The notes beneath the pieces are model-generated. The model ran no database searches. It worked only from the letters and a program-made list of their open reading frames with translations, and was not told the origin of the DNA. Both the position numbers and the translations under genes were made by a program. This document shows positions 1 through 13,184 of a stretch of 64,000 bases of DNA, one piece after another. Location of the stretch: contig OX335645.2 in NCBI GenBank assembly GCA_946894095.1, forward strand, positions 11,865,001 to 11,929,000, read 5' to 3'. The stretch comes from Incurvaria masculella. Its lineage: Eukaryota; Arthropoda; Insecta; Lepidoptera; Incurvariidae. The stretch's first letter is position 1. The number at the start of each line of letters is the position of its first letter.

Positions 1-479
1 ATAAAACAAAAAAATCAACCCCATTTTTCACTTCTGACATAAAATAACAAATGTTCGAAGAAAATATTTCCCGTTTCTATTGTTTCCGACAAAACGCACA
101 TCCAATTCACGTTTAACCAACCACACATCAATACATATACACGAACGTTACAGTAGGAAAGGTAATGAGTTTCTACACTGAGTATCGGCTTGGTCGAAGT
201 CTCGCCCCAAAGTTCGTAAAATGACGGCTCGTTGACCGAGGCACTGAAGCAAACAGTACAGCCGCATGCTCGGCTGGCTTCCTTACAATATAAGTACCCT
301 GTATTATACAGGAAACCCGAGCCAATGAAACGGCAGTAGGCAGGCAACCAGTGAATTTCTTAATATGTTTGACAAGAGATTGTTGGTTGACTCTCATTAT
401 TATATTGTTTTATAACACTAGCAGCTTTAAACTTGTCCTGGTATATCGAGTTTATGTTAATAACGAGAACATTTGCTTT
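1..479. other. Left end of the window, no gene supported
   Basis: A minus-strand frame at 15-347 (MPAYCRFIGSGFLYNTGYLY) shows no recognisable domain and no splice context. AT-rich flank of the first MITE. Confidence 0.35.
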
Positions 480-1026
480 TTAAGGTGGGCCATCCCGCTC
501 AACTCCCCATACAAACGGGGAAAGAAGATCACGCCCATATTTCTTATCAGAGATCCCAAATTTTGCTCAAAATAGCTTTATTTCATCAAACTAGATGTCC
601 GATGACCGTTGGCATTGTAAAATTTTGTTTGATTTCTAAGTTATAAGGTCCGAAAGTTCGAATTTTTCACGCGTTTTATACAATAACTTTGGAGGTAGAT
701 TACGCAATGATAAAGTAAGAACATCTCAAAAAGATCAGTCATCAGACATAGCTTATTTAATCAAGATTTATAATCTATCTGGTTTTTGTTCGATTTTTGA
801 CTACAGCGGTCGTGGTTTACTTTTAGCTATAAGTTGTTTTGTATTTAAAATTTTCGTAAATCTTACCAAATCATCTACTATGCACATTGCCTTTTTTGTG
901 GACATGTTGCATCTTCCTCGTCACGTAGCCTGTCTTTTTCTTTGAAACCGAGAAGGTCCCAGAGCGCAACAGCACGGTTTTGTACCGTGCCCGCGAATAA
1001 GGTCCCGCCGGGTTGGGTCACGTTAA
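480..1026 (+). mobile_element. TTAA-flanked MITE, copy 1
   Basis: About 547 bp bounded by TTAA with imperfect terminal inverted repeats: TTAAGGTGGGCCATCCCGC at the left and, reversed, TTAACGTGACCCAACCCGGC at the right. It matches copies at 13846 and 32028 along its length. A short hairpin (gcacgg-ttttgta-ccgtgc) lies near the right end. TTAA flanks suggest a piggyBac-type transposase in trans. No coding capacity is seen. Confidence 0.8.
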
Positions 1027-1119
1027 GTGCAATAATGTTTTTTTTTGTATTTTCATCTATGTTGGCTAAACTGTATAATAACTTGTTTTTTTTTTATGAT
1101 CAGTTTTTAAATCGGGGCC

Positions 1120-2010
1120 TCGCCAGAACGTCAAAAATTCAGAATGACAAAAATGTGTATTTTTAAATACCATTGCAGAACATCAAAAATTCAGATCGTC
1201 GAATTTTGTCGATCTGATTTTCTACGTTCTGAATAAACATTATAAAATGTAATTCAGCTCCCTTGCAGAACGTCAAAAATATTTGAATGTTCGGTTTGGA
1301 TTTTTGTCGATCTGCAACCAAGCATTCTAACATCAAATAAAAACTCCGATAGGAAATTCATTGCAGAACGTCAAAAATATGGCTTCGTTGAACTATATTG
1401 CGCCCTGGAGCGTTAGTTTTAAAGCGCACATTAGTAGTGGCAGCGCTTCAGATGGGAGCCGACAGCGGCGGAGACGCCAGCGGAGGCGTCTTTGGGGTGG
1501 GGCATAGCCTGCTGTATTGTTTTGTGTTTGTGTGTGTCACACACACACAAACGAAAAACAATACAGCAGGCTATGGGTGTGGGGTCGTTCCTTTTTCAAA
1601 ATTCTTTGGGCACATCACGGTTGTCAGAGGGCTGGAGAGGCATCAGTAATATAAGTAATATAATATTTTTACAGATTGCTGCTTCAACGTAATTCAAGCT
1701 TTAATTGCATTGGGCCAGAGCGCTTTGTCGAGTACAGCGTTGCATTTTTGACTTTCTGCAAGGATTTCTAGAAAACGAAAATGAAAGCGTAATGTGATGT
1801 GAATAGGATTTTGTACGTTCTGAATGACGGGGGTTTATCAACGTTTTAATGGTTGGTTGCAGAACGTCAAAAAATCTGATTGAAAATAATTTTATTTTGT
1901 TCGTTGTGCAATGGTTTATGTATCTTTTAAAAATGATTAATTGCAGAACCCCAAAAATCAGAACGACAAAAAATTTTACGATCTGACTTTTTTGACGTTC
2001 TGAAGGCGAC
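1120..2010. repeat. Cluster of short direct and inverted repeats with core cagaacgtcaaaaa
   Basis: The core ttgcagaacgtcaaaaa or near variants begins around 1126, 1173, 1263, 1361, 1858 and 1941. The reverse complement (tttttgacgttctg and variants) occurs near 1222, 1815 and 1990. Related words (gatcgtcgaattttgtcgatc) lie between. This looks like several short inverted-repeat elements or a scrambled one. No coding signal. Confidence 0.7.
1503..1575. repeat. 73-bp near-perfect palindrome with a (GT)n/(AC)n centre
   Basis: The arm catagcctgctgtattgttt is followed by a GT-rich stretch, and the matching reverse-complement arm ends in ggctatg. Only a few positions are unpaired around the (GT)n/(CA)n centre. 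It lies inside the cluster of inverted repeats at 1.1-2.0 kb. Confidence 0.9.
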
Positions 2011-2915
2011 TCCTTAAATGTATTACCTTTTTAGCACTTATCCCCTCCTGTGGCAATTGGTTCCAGGGCTCCACAACTCTCTTGATCTGGAAATGTTTCA
2101 TTCGGTTTGTCTAGCTAGAGGTACGGCTTGAAGAGTCCCTTAATTTTAAGCTGTGTCCTCGAAGATGGGCTATTGATTTTATGGTCAACGTGACATTGAG
2201 CGCAGAGGTGCTATAGTAGTTATTTAGTATTTTGAACCCTTCGGGGATGTCTCGCGCTGATATTGCTTTTAATATGGTGAGTAATTTCATTTATAAAAAA
2301 GTCAGTCTACATTAAGTTACGTCAAGAGCTGATGGATCCGCTTATTCGATTGTTTCAGTAAAGAATAAACTCCAAAGCATCTTCACTGGATGATTTTTTT
2401 ATGGATCCCGGTATGGTTTATACTTGGTATAGAAGAAACAGTATTCCTCAATGCAAAGACTAAATTACCTTGCTAAAAAAAGTTAATAACATATATATAT
2501 GTATTAGTCTTAACTACTTATATATGTTGGGTGCATTAAACCCTCGTATTACTTTCATAGAGATAAAGTGTATCAATCCAATATATATTTTAGACACAAA
2601 ATAATTATAATGAAAAAATACTACCAGCGTTACCCGCGTTATTAACTTTACAAAAGAGGGTTTCATTCCCTTATATTATAATACGCTTTACCATCAAGAA
2701 CTAATTATATAAATTCTTTATGAAGCTAATTTCTAATTACTCAGGTAATTTATTGTACAATCGAAAACTATTAAGATTCAAGCTCTTTGAAGTTTTTGTT
2801 CGCCTGTGCTTATGACATGTATATTTAACTCATTTCTAGTGCCCTCGTTTTTTCCTGGGTTTGAGATGAATTATAGTTCCTCTTCTCTGAACCCGCTCCA
2901 AAATGTTATAGACTA
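2011..2915. other. Non-coding stretch, nothing recognised
   Basis: AT-rich sequence with short or frameshifted frames only. I saw no splice-flanked conserved coding block and no repeat shared with other parts of the window. Confidence 0.4.
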
Positions 2916-3461
2916 GGAGGTCGCAACAAAAATGGTAACGATAACGTAAATGGCTGAAACTGGGTTCACGGGATAAAGTACAACCCTCTGAAGCTAAATG
3001 TGTCAGTCTGCCTGTGCCAAGTGGTTGCGTTACGTAGATAAGGCGCCTGAAAAAGTAGTTATGGTGACAAAAAATACATATGATAAGGTAAATGGATGCA
3101 AATTATGAAGCATGAAAGTATCAGTACATACTTGCTTAGCAATACAAAAACTGAACAAATCTTTGGTTGCATTTAGTAGTTATAGGCGATTTAGGTTACA
3201 GATATAACTTTAGGTATATTTAAGTATTTAATTAAGTAACCGTCTGGTTATTGTTGTATAATTAATAGGTATCAATGTTTCCAGATAATCAGTATATTCA
3301 TCAGCAGGTACATACCAGCATCTATTTTATATAGCCAATCTAGAAAACGCAACCAATTGGCACGGGCAGACCGACATATTTAGCATCAGAGGGTTGGTCT
3401 CTAAGATGTGAACCCAGATTCAGCCATTTACCTTATCGTGACCAAAAATGTCGTGACCTCC
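2916..3461. mobile_element. Foldback-type element with about 130-bp inverted ends
   Basis: Left arm (about 2916-3045) and right arm (about 3335-3461) are reverse complements with scattered mismatches. Shared words include gtaaatggctgaa, tgggttcac, accctctga and gccaa-tggttgcgtt. The interior of about 290 bp is AT-rich with no ORF. Long imperfect inverted ends suggest a non-autonomous DNA transposon. Confidence 0.75.
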
Positions 3462-5390
3462 CGGAATATTATAGATTGCTTTTTTTTATTGGAATAATTA
3501 CCATTCCGGCTTCGGGTTTTCCCATTCCCGAAACCGAGGCTACAGCCACTGGTGACTTGCCACTGGTCATTTGTTTCGCATAACGCATACTATGACATGT
3601 TTTGCTTGTTTTGCGTACCTGCATGTTTGGCATGTCATCCTTGTCATGCATGTTTAGCGAATGCTGGATTGGGTGTGACCATAGGTTAATTTGTAATCAA
3701 TGGTGTGAAATATCTTTATTATTTGGAGTATATTTTTTTAAAATGTTTGGGAACGTACCACGTGACCGATTTTAGGCCACCTTTGGACTCCCCCCTCCCC
3801 CCTGTCTCCCGTTCCCGTTTGGTATTGCCAAAGTTGCTGATTTCCAATGTGATACTATTTAGTTTGACGATTTACCGCGCGTGTAGCAGAGCGTGCTGCT
3901 CGACGTTCCGGAGCCTCAAATGGGCTCCATCTTCAAGAGAACGTGCCTGTAGCGACGGAGGTAGGCACGTTACTGACTACCCGCCACTATGCTCGACTTC
4001 TCAGTGTTCATGGCAGTGGCCATGGCAGCCAATTCTCAAGCATACGCTTGAGGATTAGCTGAGTTCTGAATCTTAGCGGACTGCTGCCAGCACGCCCGTC
4101 TGATGCAAGTAATTTTTTATTTAAAGAAAATAATTTAGTTTCAACCTGTCAGCGCGTCTGACTCTTTTTTGCCAAACTGTACTTACGAATCATTCTGATG
4201 CCATTGAACACTTAAGAATATAGACTAGCAACACTGCAACGACTAGTTTAATGTAACTTCATCTCAATGTGTCATTAAATTGTAAAGTACTCTTTCCAAC
4301 ATTTCCGAGTCGGAGATGTAGAAGGTACGTGGTGCGCTCACGTGTTCCCAAATAGTTTACTTTACACTTGGCTGTCGGTGCCGCACGCTTCCGTATTACT
4401 TGGGAAAACATTCATTCAAGTAACTTTATTATTACATTCTAGGACTTCCTTGCAGATTTATTTTCAGCCATTAGCTTTGCCGACCATATCATCGGATAAA
4501 CAATTAAGTATTGTAATTGTTACTTGAGTTTACGCTTTTTTATGTAACCATTCATTTTTAATATCTTTTAACTTAATTGGTATTCAAGATCATTTAGGGT
4601 AAATTGAGGCGAAATGAAATTGTTCATATTAATTGTATGTGTATTTTTCTAAGATACACAAACAATAAATTTATTACTTTTTTTTTATTCTGACAATTTT
4701 TTATTTAAAAAAATCTGTAACATCGTTATTAATTATTATTTTAGTTTTAAGTAACTTAATTGTAATTAAATAGTTCGTAAATATCTATTAAAAATTTTTC
4801 AACAACATGTCACCCTAATTGTTTAAACAGGCTTAATTTCAAACATGTTTAAAGAGATACTTACGACGGTGTATATCTCGATTGTTTAATAGTTGTCATA
4901 TTTGACAATTGGCGACTGTCGTCTTAAGAAGTTTCAGAAAATAAACCCGCACACGATCACCGTACAGCGTACACCATGAGTTTCTCTAAATACATACTTA
5001 TCTTAATATCCTGAGTGTGTCCAGTTTGCATGAATTTCAAACAAAGCTCAAACCAACAACCTGTCGTCACCACTTTCCAAGGGTTTCCTTTACCGATTTC
5101 AATGAAATTAATCAATCATATTTTGTCACATGCGTCGAAGGCTGCTGCTAACTACATCGATGAATCCGCTTCCATTATTGCTTTCGATTCGTCATTCTCG
5201 ACTTTGATCGTCCACGGGCCTCGTTTGTTGAGGTCAAAATTATCAGAGCGGAAGCGAACAAACTGAAATATTTTGCGGTTGATTTACGGTGATCGGTTCA
5301 TACACATCGTTTTAACCCTTGCCGAAAATAACGCGAATTCCGAAATTTTGCAGTTTCAAAAACACAGAGACAAAGTAAAAGCAATATATA
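3462..5390. other. Non-coding stretch with no supported gene
   Basis: Short open frames occur (for example 3705-4058 and 5015-5266, plus strand) but have no recognisable domain, no clear splice sites and ordinary composition. The GC-richer piece at 3880-4090 could be an old repeat or exon fragment; I do not recognise it. Confidence 0.4.
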
Positions 5391-5392
5391 GA

Positions 5393-5658
5393 AAAACCGG
5401 CTCAGTGCGAGTTGGATTCGCACACGAAGGGTTCCGCATAGGTTTCAGGTTTTTTGTATGGGGTTTCCTTTATTTTTATTATTTTTTCATTTTACCAATT
5501 TGTTGTTATAGCGGGAAAAAAACACACACTCTGTGGAAATTTCAGCTGACTACTATGTGACAGACGGACGGACGGACGGATGGACGGATGGACGGACGGA
5601 CAGCGGAGGCTTAGTAATAGGGTTCCGTTTTCACCCTTTGGGTACGGAACCCTAAAAA
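5393..5658 (+). repeat. Interspersed repeat, accggc..gggttccg..tacggaaccct family, copy 1
   Basis: Starts aaaccggctcagtgcgagtt, continues gcacacgaagggttccgc, includes the conserved middle cacactctgtggaaatttca, a GGAC/GGAT microsatellite at 5560-5602 and ends gggtacggaaccctaaaaa. Copies occur at 24093 (plus) and 44308 (minus). From memory this family is widespread in Lepidoptera; I cannot assign its class with certainty, though it resembles a SINE. Confidence 0.75.
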
Positions 5659-8600
5659 AGCAAGATTTTTAAAATGGACTGTCATTTGCACTTGGAATTT
5701 ATCTTAATCTCAACAGACTCTTAAAACTAAAAATACAGTATGCTGCTTATGTACTCGTAAGCTCCCAATTCCCACTCTTTGGTATATGCCTGCAGCTGTA
5801 GCCTCTGCTCTGCCTGCTCACGAAACTGCTGTCACGAGATTAGTTTGAAAGTGGCTCGGGCAACGTTATTTCGTGCGCGTTGCATCACAAAAGAAACTTT
5901 TTTTTGTTGGGTTAGTTTAAATTCTGATGAGTTTGGAAAGATAACTTTTATCCGGAATTAGGTAGGATGAAACGGAATAGGAAAACTGTAACTTCCGTGC
6001 CTAGATCACGTACCGGTAAAGCCGAGGGTAAAGCAAAGCTCCAGTATCAAAATAATAATGACAAATAACAGCAGTAGGGCGATACGATGAGTAAAAAAAA
6101 ATCTTGAACAGCACGATATAAAATTAATAAAAGTGTCATTTATGTACGAAACATTTATAACATTAATGCTAGCCTGTGTATTTTTAAAATAAAGATGCCA
6201 TTTTTGATAACATAAGAAGCAAGAATATCTCCTCAGTTATGTGAAAGATTTGTCCTTTGAAACGGACCCTGACAAAATATGTGGCTCCCCGTCCAACATA
6301 AAAGGAAATCATGGGAACGAATGGGTTGGGTAGGTGAGACCCGCCGCCCCGCCGCCGCCCCGCCACCGCCGTCGCCGCCACACCGCCCACCGCGCCGCTG
6401 CTCATGTGGATATTGAGAAGGGTTGGGGGTGGCCACAAACTAGGCGTCCATTAATTATAAAACTTGACACTCGAAATTACTCGCCTGTTGAAGTAGATCA
6501 ACTAAATAAAATATAACCCCAGACATGGCTTGGTGGCTGACTCCAACTAACGTAGGAATAAATTAATATTCGCTAACCGATGAAAATGCATTAAAACTGT
6601 TGAAATCAAATGATTCGGTCACGATTTGTAAAAGGGATGATAGGTATAACAAGAAAATACATCAGTATGTTTCCGTGGGTATTTATGGTAATTATAAATT
6701 CTACTTTACACATCTATAAAATTCATTGGAGCCTAAAATCTACGTGTAAAATGTTAATAGATCTAGAGCTAATCTTGTGTTTTGACCCTGTCAGCCCGTT
6801 CTTGTATCCCGTGTAGGCATCTATCTAATGTTTGAGGTTCGGATGGTAGGATGGTGCTGGATCTGTGAGGAGGAGGGGGAAGGATAGGATTACATAGGAG
6901 CAGGAGAACCGGTTTTTAAAGCGAATCATTGAATGTTAGTACGTACTTAGTTAGGTCTGTTTAATCAAGGCGAACTCAGAACAGGTGTTAACAGTGGTGT
7001 TATTGTTTGTGGCATCGATTGAAATTCAGATTGATTTCTAGTATCACAGGCCAACCATATTATAAGCTAATTATATTATCGGTAGCTTATCAGTCTATGC
7101 TTATTATTCAAGTGCTTATCAATTTGGTCGACAGTACAAATAAAGTTTTTTAAACCAACTTCTATATATTCAAAATTAAAATATCTAAAAATAAATTAGG
7201 AATAATTGAACAAAATATTAATAAAATTGTCAAAATGTCCTTCAAAAAATAATAAAATTAACATTGTCTAAAAATTAATTCAACATAATCTTTATTCCGT
7301 ACCGCGCAATGAGGCTAAAGAAGCTTCCCTGCCATCACAAGACTTTATGAAATCAAAGTCCAACAATCTTCTAACCGACTTCAAAAGAAAGGAGGACGAA
7401 GGTTTTTTTTTTCTCTTTTTTATGTATGTTCACCGATTACTCAAAGACCCCTGAACCGATTAGGAATTTTTTTTTTTTGCTTGAAACGGCATACTTTCTA
7501 ATTGGTCCCATTTGTTTTAGATTTACTACATGTGAATTATTAACACAATTTCCAGAAGGTAGGTCTAATTATTTGTCAAGCCGCGATCGGCGAAACGGGC
7601 GCGGGACCGTCGGTAAAGCAACTAAATCGAATAAAGAATAAAGCACATTCCTATCCGACTGTCGCCATTTGTGGGGATGACGCGGGATAGTGACGCAGTA
7701 ATTTTTTTCTATTAAACTATTAAAAATACACTTAACTATGAGATGTAATATTACATTCGGTACCGTGTGTTTATAAGCGCCCTATTTCAAGTTTGGAATG
7801 AACATTTGGCCACACTGATGCAAACCGTGTCCACCCCTCTCTCATCTCTTTCTGACGCTCACCGCATGAACTCGATCGCGACGCGAGCGAATTCACATCA
7901 ATAATATTCTGACCTGTGTCTATGTTTACTATTTGTTCCTCTATTTGTTTCTCTGAGCTTGTATTCGCTGTTGATGTAATAACAGATTTTCGCAGTGTCG
8001 CAGTAATATTATAAGATCATTAAAATTGATTTCGCCTGACTTTCACTGGACAAAGTTCGGTTTAGGTAAGGTTAGAATAGATAGAGTTAAATGAGATTAA
8101 GTCGCATCGTTGTCTCATAAAGCGTCCTTTATGCTATAAGCGTCCCGTTGCTGGTAATATACATTAGGTAACGCAGCACACATTGATCCCACCAATATCC
8201 ATACGATACCACTTAGGGCTGAGTGCACGAAAGGACAAAACATCGAAAAAATCAACGTATGATTAAAAAGACGTCACTTTGTGTAGACAGTATGGAAGAA
8301 GCTCCATTAAGGTTCACTAAAAGTGATGTCTTTGAACATTGATTAATTCAGCCGTCTCATCGTGCCATCGGCAGTGCGAGCACGGAAAATGTTCAACGTG
8401 CAGCTGCGATTGGAACTACAATATTAATAAATAAATTCGTTGTAAAACGCTCAAAACCGTTGATGCTTTTTCGGTGCTCGCACGGCGGGTCTCAATGAAT
8501 GAGTACAGCTATGGTACAGCCATCTATCGAGATCACATATTTTTTTCGGCGTAGGCAGTAGCTCGCCACTGGAAAGACCAATAGATGCTTAGGCAAGCGA

Positions 8601-9767
8601 ACAACATACATTTGCATGGGTCTTATACTAGATGGCGCAGCTTTTCAGGATGCGATGTCAACTGATGCATCCAACTTGCTCTCTGGGAAACTCAATAGGT
8701 ACGGAACATGCACGATAGAGGGAGTTGTTTTTGGAATCCGAATCAAGAATATTTCCAATACTGTTAGGCAATTTTAGTATATTTATTATGGTTTTAATCA
8801 TTAGCAATAATGAATACATTTGATGAAAATTGAAACCTCAAAATAAAATTTTTACTTCATATTAAATTTATTTTTCTTTTATTTTCTAATCACTTTATTA
8901 CACGGGATCTTAGGTGCTTACACGCATCATTATTACAACGTTTGACAGTAATTTTGTTTCTAAAACTTTATAAAAATTAAGGAATTTAAACTTAATTATG
9001 CTAAATTTCTATTACTGCTATTTTAATGTCTATGCCACATCATGGAGCTATTTGTTTTTACCGAGTTATTTCATTGCACATAATGAAGACTAAAGTGTTG
9101 GCTTTATTGTATACTAATGTCAACTACTCTCCAGTAATTACAAATATAAGCGAATTAAATTGAACACGCATTAAGACCAATGAGTACTATTTGCACTCAT
9201 CGATGTATGTTATTGGTTTTTTATAACTACTTAAGAGGATATCGAGGTGATCAAGGTCCATACAATGGCTCGTTTCCTCAGTCAGATAAAGAAATAGATT
9301 TCTGATACTTTGCACATTAAATTAATAAAACGAGAGTTAAGTCTGTAGTTTTTTTTTATACAAATAAGTGATATACGTTTCTAAACATTTTCATATAAAT
9401 CAAAACGACGTCTTTCAATATTATTTTTTTATTAATTTAATTTACGTGCAAAATATAAAAAAAAAAAATTATTTGACTGAGAAAACAGGCACGAGCCATT
9501 GTACAGAATTCGATCACCGCATAATAAAACAATGCAACATCTACCAATTTTAAATACAACAACGTGAATCGTTAGTAAATTTAGAAGTGAAATAATTTTA
9601 TTAAAATATGTATCAACTCCCAATTAACGACAAACTAATTATTGATTTTACAGAAATATTTCTATGATTGATTTACTTTTCTGATTCTTTCCTGTATCAA
9701 AAAAGTTGGTCAACTTTTTTTAATAATTTGTAATTAGCTGGAAATTTTATAATTATCTAATTATTAA
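5659..9767. other. AT-rich intergenic stretch with a GC-rich island at 6333-6405
   Basis: No coding block is supported. 6333-6405 is a C/G-rich low-complexity tract (ccgccgccccg type) that gives overlapping artefact frames on both strands. Around 7373-7475 the words aaccgacttcaaaagaaagg and ttttatgtatgttcaccgat resemble a common lepidopteran repeat, also seen weakly near 31105. The rest shows nothing I recognise. Confidence 0.4.
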
Positions 9768-10285
9768 CGTTGAGGGCGTGATATCACCTGATTGCATTCA
9801 GATCCATAAGTGCGTTAGTAAAACCATGTTTTATTATTTATAAAAGTAACTACTACTCATTTTGGAATTTAAAAAAAAAAAGATGAAAGATGCATTGATG
9901 GGTAAGCTATATTTGAAACCTATAACGGTAAATATCTATCGCTCATATTCTCTGATTTGGTTTGAGACTTAGGGCCATTTTCAGCTACTGCTGATTAGCT
10001 TAATCGCCACATTTTAAGGGCCTTTCTTATCAGCTTGCAATCAATACCAGTACAAGATAATCAGCACTATAGTAATAAAAGCCCTTAAAGTGTTGATTAA
10101 AATAAATCAGCACTTCGTGATACCCACGTTTACAGCTGTATCTTTAAATTATAGCTAGACCATCAATCTACATCTTTACTTTTTTACCGTCGAAATTCAT
10201 TGTGGTTATTTTTAAACATAATTAAATGTTGTTTTACTTGCGTCTTTATCAAACTGAACACAATCGGATCTTATCACACCCTTAA
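9768..10285 (+). mobile_element. TTAAGGGCGTGA-type MITE, copy with a nested second MITE
   Basis: Left end gagggcgtgatatcacctga and right end tcttatcacacccttaa correspond to the two ends of the better copy at 28566-28964. The interior matches that copy except for an extra block at about 9985-10112. Confidence 0.7.
9985..10112. mobile_element. Small MITE nested in another MITE
   Basis: Ends tgctgattagcttaatcgcc and, reversed, tgctgatttattttaatcaa form inverted repeats of about 33 bp. A related sequence lies at 37981-38090 outside the host element, so it is an independent mobile unit. Confidence 0.65.
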
Positions 10286-12740
10286 ATTCAGATGTCGGTC
10301 AGGTATTTTTTAAGCTTATTAAAATATAATAACTCGAACTCCACTATAGTGTTTCGAGTAAGAAAAAAATAATCGTAACCTATCAATGAAATGAACATAT
10401 CATACTTGTTAAACATACGAATTAGTAATTCATATGTTTCTAGTTTTTTCATTTTCATCAAAATGAAAATTCTGAACATTACAGGTATTCGATAGATACC
10501 AATAATAAGATCATTTAAAAAAACATATCGGACTGTTACTGACATCGCATTTAAGAAAATAAATAATATCGAAGCTAGCTAAAACTTTTAGCACACCATT
10601 TTGACAACATGCATAACATTTAATATTTACATTTCGTTTACAATAATACAAACATACATAAATCTAGCACATCAAAACTTTTTCACGAAAAAATAATTAA
10701 TACTTTAAAATGATTTATCATTAAGGAAAATTACTAATAACGCAAAGCTGACGAATACAACCATTTAATTATATATTATAGATAGAAGAGAAGTATGTAC
10801 ATGATTTGCATTATATTTAAATTATTCCATGGTTGCATACTTAATTGAGCCACCTTTAGAATTGCTTTTTAAATGTATTAACAATATAATTAACAGTTGA
10901 ACCATACCTATATTATATTGCAATTTAAAACTCTATATATTCCTAGATGTTTTCCGTTCACTTAAAAGTCTTATAACATTCGTTAAAGTAAGTTGGTGGG
11001 TTATCTTCATTATTTCATTATTTTTACTAATAGTGACTAGACGAAACTTTGTATAGACGCGCAGCGGTACGTTACATTTACGACAAAGTTTTATGGGTTA
11101 ATCAAATCTCCATATTTCTAAATGCGCAAGGTTTTAATTTGAGCAAAAGTTTAGAACTAAATGAATGTTTATTTTTTTGTTAACCGTCACTGTTTTAGTG
11201 ATTATCACAGATAACATTATTTGAAATGTTCAGCAAATTTTAAATAATGTTCCATAAATCACAAGAAATAGACAATATTATTATCGATTGATAATCATGT
11301 ATACATAAGTTCTCTACATACATATGTAATTTCACAAGGTACATTTCATTTAAGTGACTTTGAGCATTTTTTTTATAAAAAGAAAATATAACTATATTCA
11401 TCCCCAAAAAATCTTCCATTTCATAATATTATTATTATATCCCTCTATCCCTTACTTTACTTCATTATCTACCTATACGCATTTGACAAGCACCTACTTT
11501 TAATATTTACAGACTACTTCGTTTTCATTAGAATGTTTGCTTTAAAATGTAACCCTTTTCTTAGAGTACGTTAATTATTACTTAAATATTTCGAAAAGGT
11601 TTTCTTAGCAAACAATATAAACGCAATTGCATTAAAAAAGTATAAACTTGTTATAAGTACATAATGATATTTTTCATTACTATTCGCTTAAGAATAACCT
11701 CATAACTTAATTTTACTTTATATATTTTATAAGGATATGCATATTACCTACTTGGTCAATTCTATTAAAACGCATTACGTTATGCAATGTTTGTAGACTG
11801 TGATTATTCGTAAAAATGTATGTCTTTATATTTATTTCTAGTTAATTTTCAAACAGGTTGCATATTGCTTTGACAGTATTCGTACGACCGTATCTTTACT
11901 GCAATGTATTTAAGTAATTGTATATTTGATTTGAGAAGGCGACTTGAATGCCGAATTATTCAAATAATGTTTCAAAAATTGCTATATGGAAACTGAATCT
12001 TTTACATGTTTCTAATATCATAATGTTAATAACAATTTAGGGACATCTCCTTCTATCTTTACCATCTCAAATTATATTTACTAAATTATTTACGAATTCA
12101 CGTTTAATTTAAATTCTACATAAAATCTATTAAACTAATAGAGTTGGCACATTCCATGTATTGGCACATTCTAGACAACAATAAACATTTTGGTGAAAAG
12201 CTAGTTAATCAATATATACACCAATTAATCTCATTAACATAAATTGTTTATTATTAAATAAAAAAGTATTTTTTTCAATAACTTTAAATACAGCAGATAT
12301 ATATTTTTACCAAGCGAATATAATTTAATTACCGATCGAAACAAGCTATGTAAGAACTAATTTTTAAACAGTATTTAAAGATATTTATTGAAAAAAAAAC
12401 CAACATAAAATCTTAAATTATTTTGTGGTTGCGTCTCGGTCATAAAAAACTTACAAGGTAGAAAACAAAATTTTAATCATATATATCAATCAATTACAAA
12501 ATATTTGTAGCATCGTGTCATAACAAACTATTTTAATATCGTACGTCCGTAAGTGTGGATTCATCCATATACCTGTATTCGCAATTTTTTTATTTTTTTT
12601 TCAAATTTACGGCCCGGACAAAATATTGCACAAAAACCATGACTTGAAATAAAAAAATCTTAAGTTCGAATCGGACTCACAATAACTTAAGGTTCCGAGG
12701 AAACACATATACCCATTAATAATACTCGTATATACCACAA
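10286..12740. other. Very AT-rich stretch without recognisable features
   Basis: The sequence is dominated by A/T with frequent stops in all frames. I saw no exon-like block, tandem array or shared repeat. Confidence 0.45.
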
Positions 12741-12744
12741 CCAC

Positions 12745-12810
12745 AAGGCGTCATGATATTAGACCAACACGCTGTATACCCGAAGGAATGAAGTGCCACC
12801 TATAGATAAA
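12745..12810 (-). repeat. Fragment of the shared SINE body
   Basis: Contains gatattagaccaacacgctg and cgaaggaatgaagtgccacc, a decayed match to the gtattagcccaacacacc and taggtgccatgccagga part of the SINE body in reverse orientation. Confidence 0.45.
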
Positions 12811-13170
12811 AAGGAAGGAGATATGGCATAGATATGGATCGGGCACCTTAAGATGGCGAACATGGTCGTACATTAAAAAATCGAGCGCGCCTACTATGGG
12901 ACCCACTGTCTCCAATTTTCAAAAACGGCCAATCCAACTTAAACATACATGCCAAATGCAAACATAGTCGCAGACGTATTGGAGGGTTTGTGTAGGTGGG
13001 AACTGACTTGAAGGCTATTTTAGAGCACATTCGCGCGCGGTGGCAATGATTCGACTGTGTGGCATACGACGCGCCTCCCGATTCCCATACAATTATATGA
13101 TAATTTTGGCCATATAGCGGAGACGCGATATCGACCGCATGCCATTTTCCCTTTCTTTCTCTTCAGTGGT
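12811..13170. repeat. Unclassified interspersed repeat, copy 1
   Basis: Shares with 35738-36040 the words aaggaaggagata, cgctgtctccaatttt (variant), cgcagacgtattg, gtttgtgtaggtgggaactg, cgcgcgcggtggc and gactgtgtggcatac, in order. No protein-coding pattern is visible in either copy. Class unknown. Confidence 0.7.
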
Positions 13171-13184
13171 GTCACCCCAGGCAC

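Noticed and set aside
6184..6516. Arg/Pro/Gly-rich frames around 6.3 kb
   Set aside because: Produced by a short GC-rich low-complexity tract; no conserved motif.
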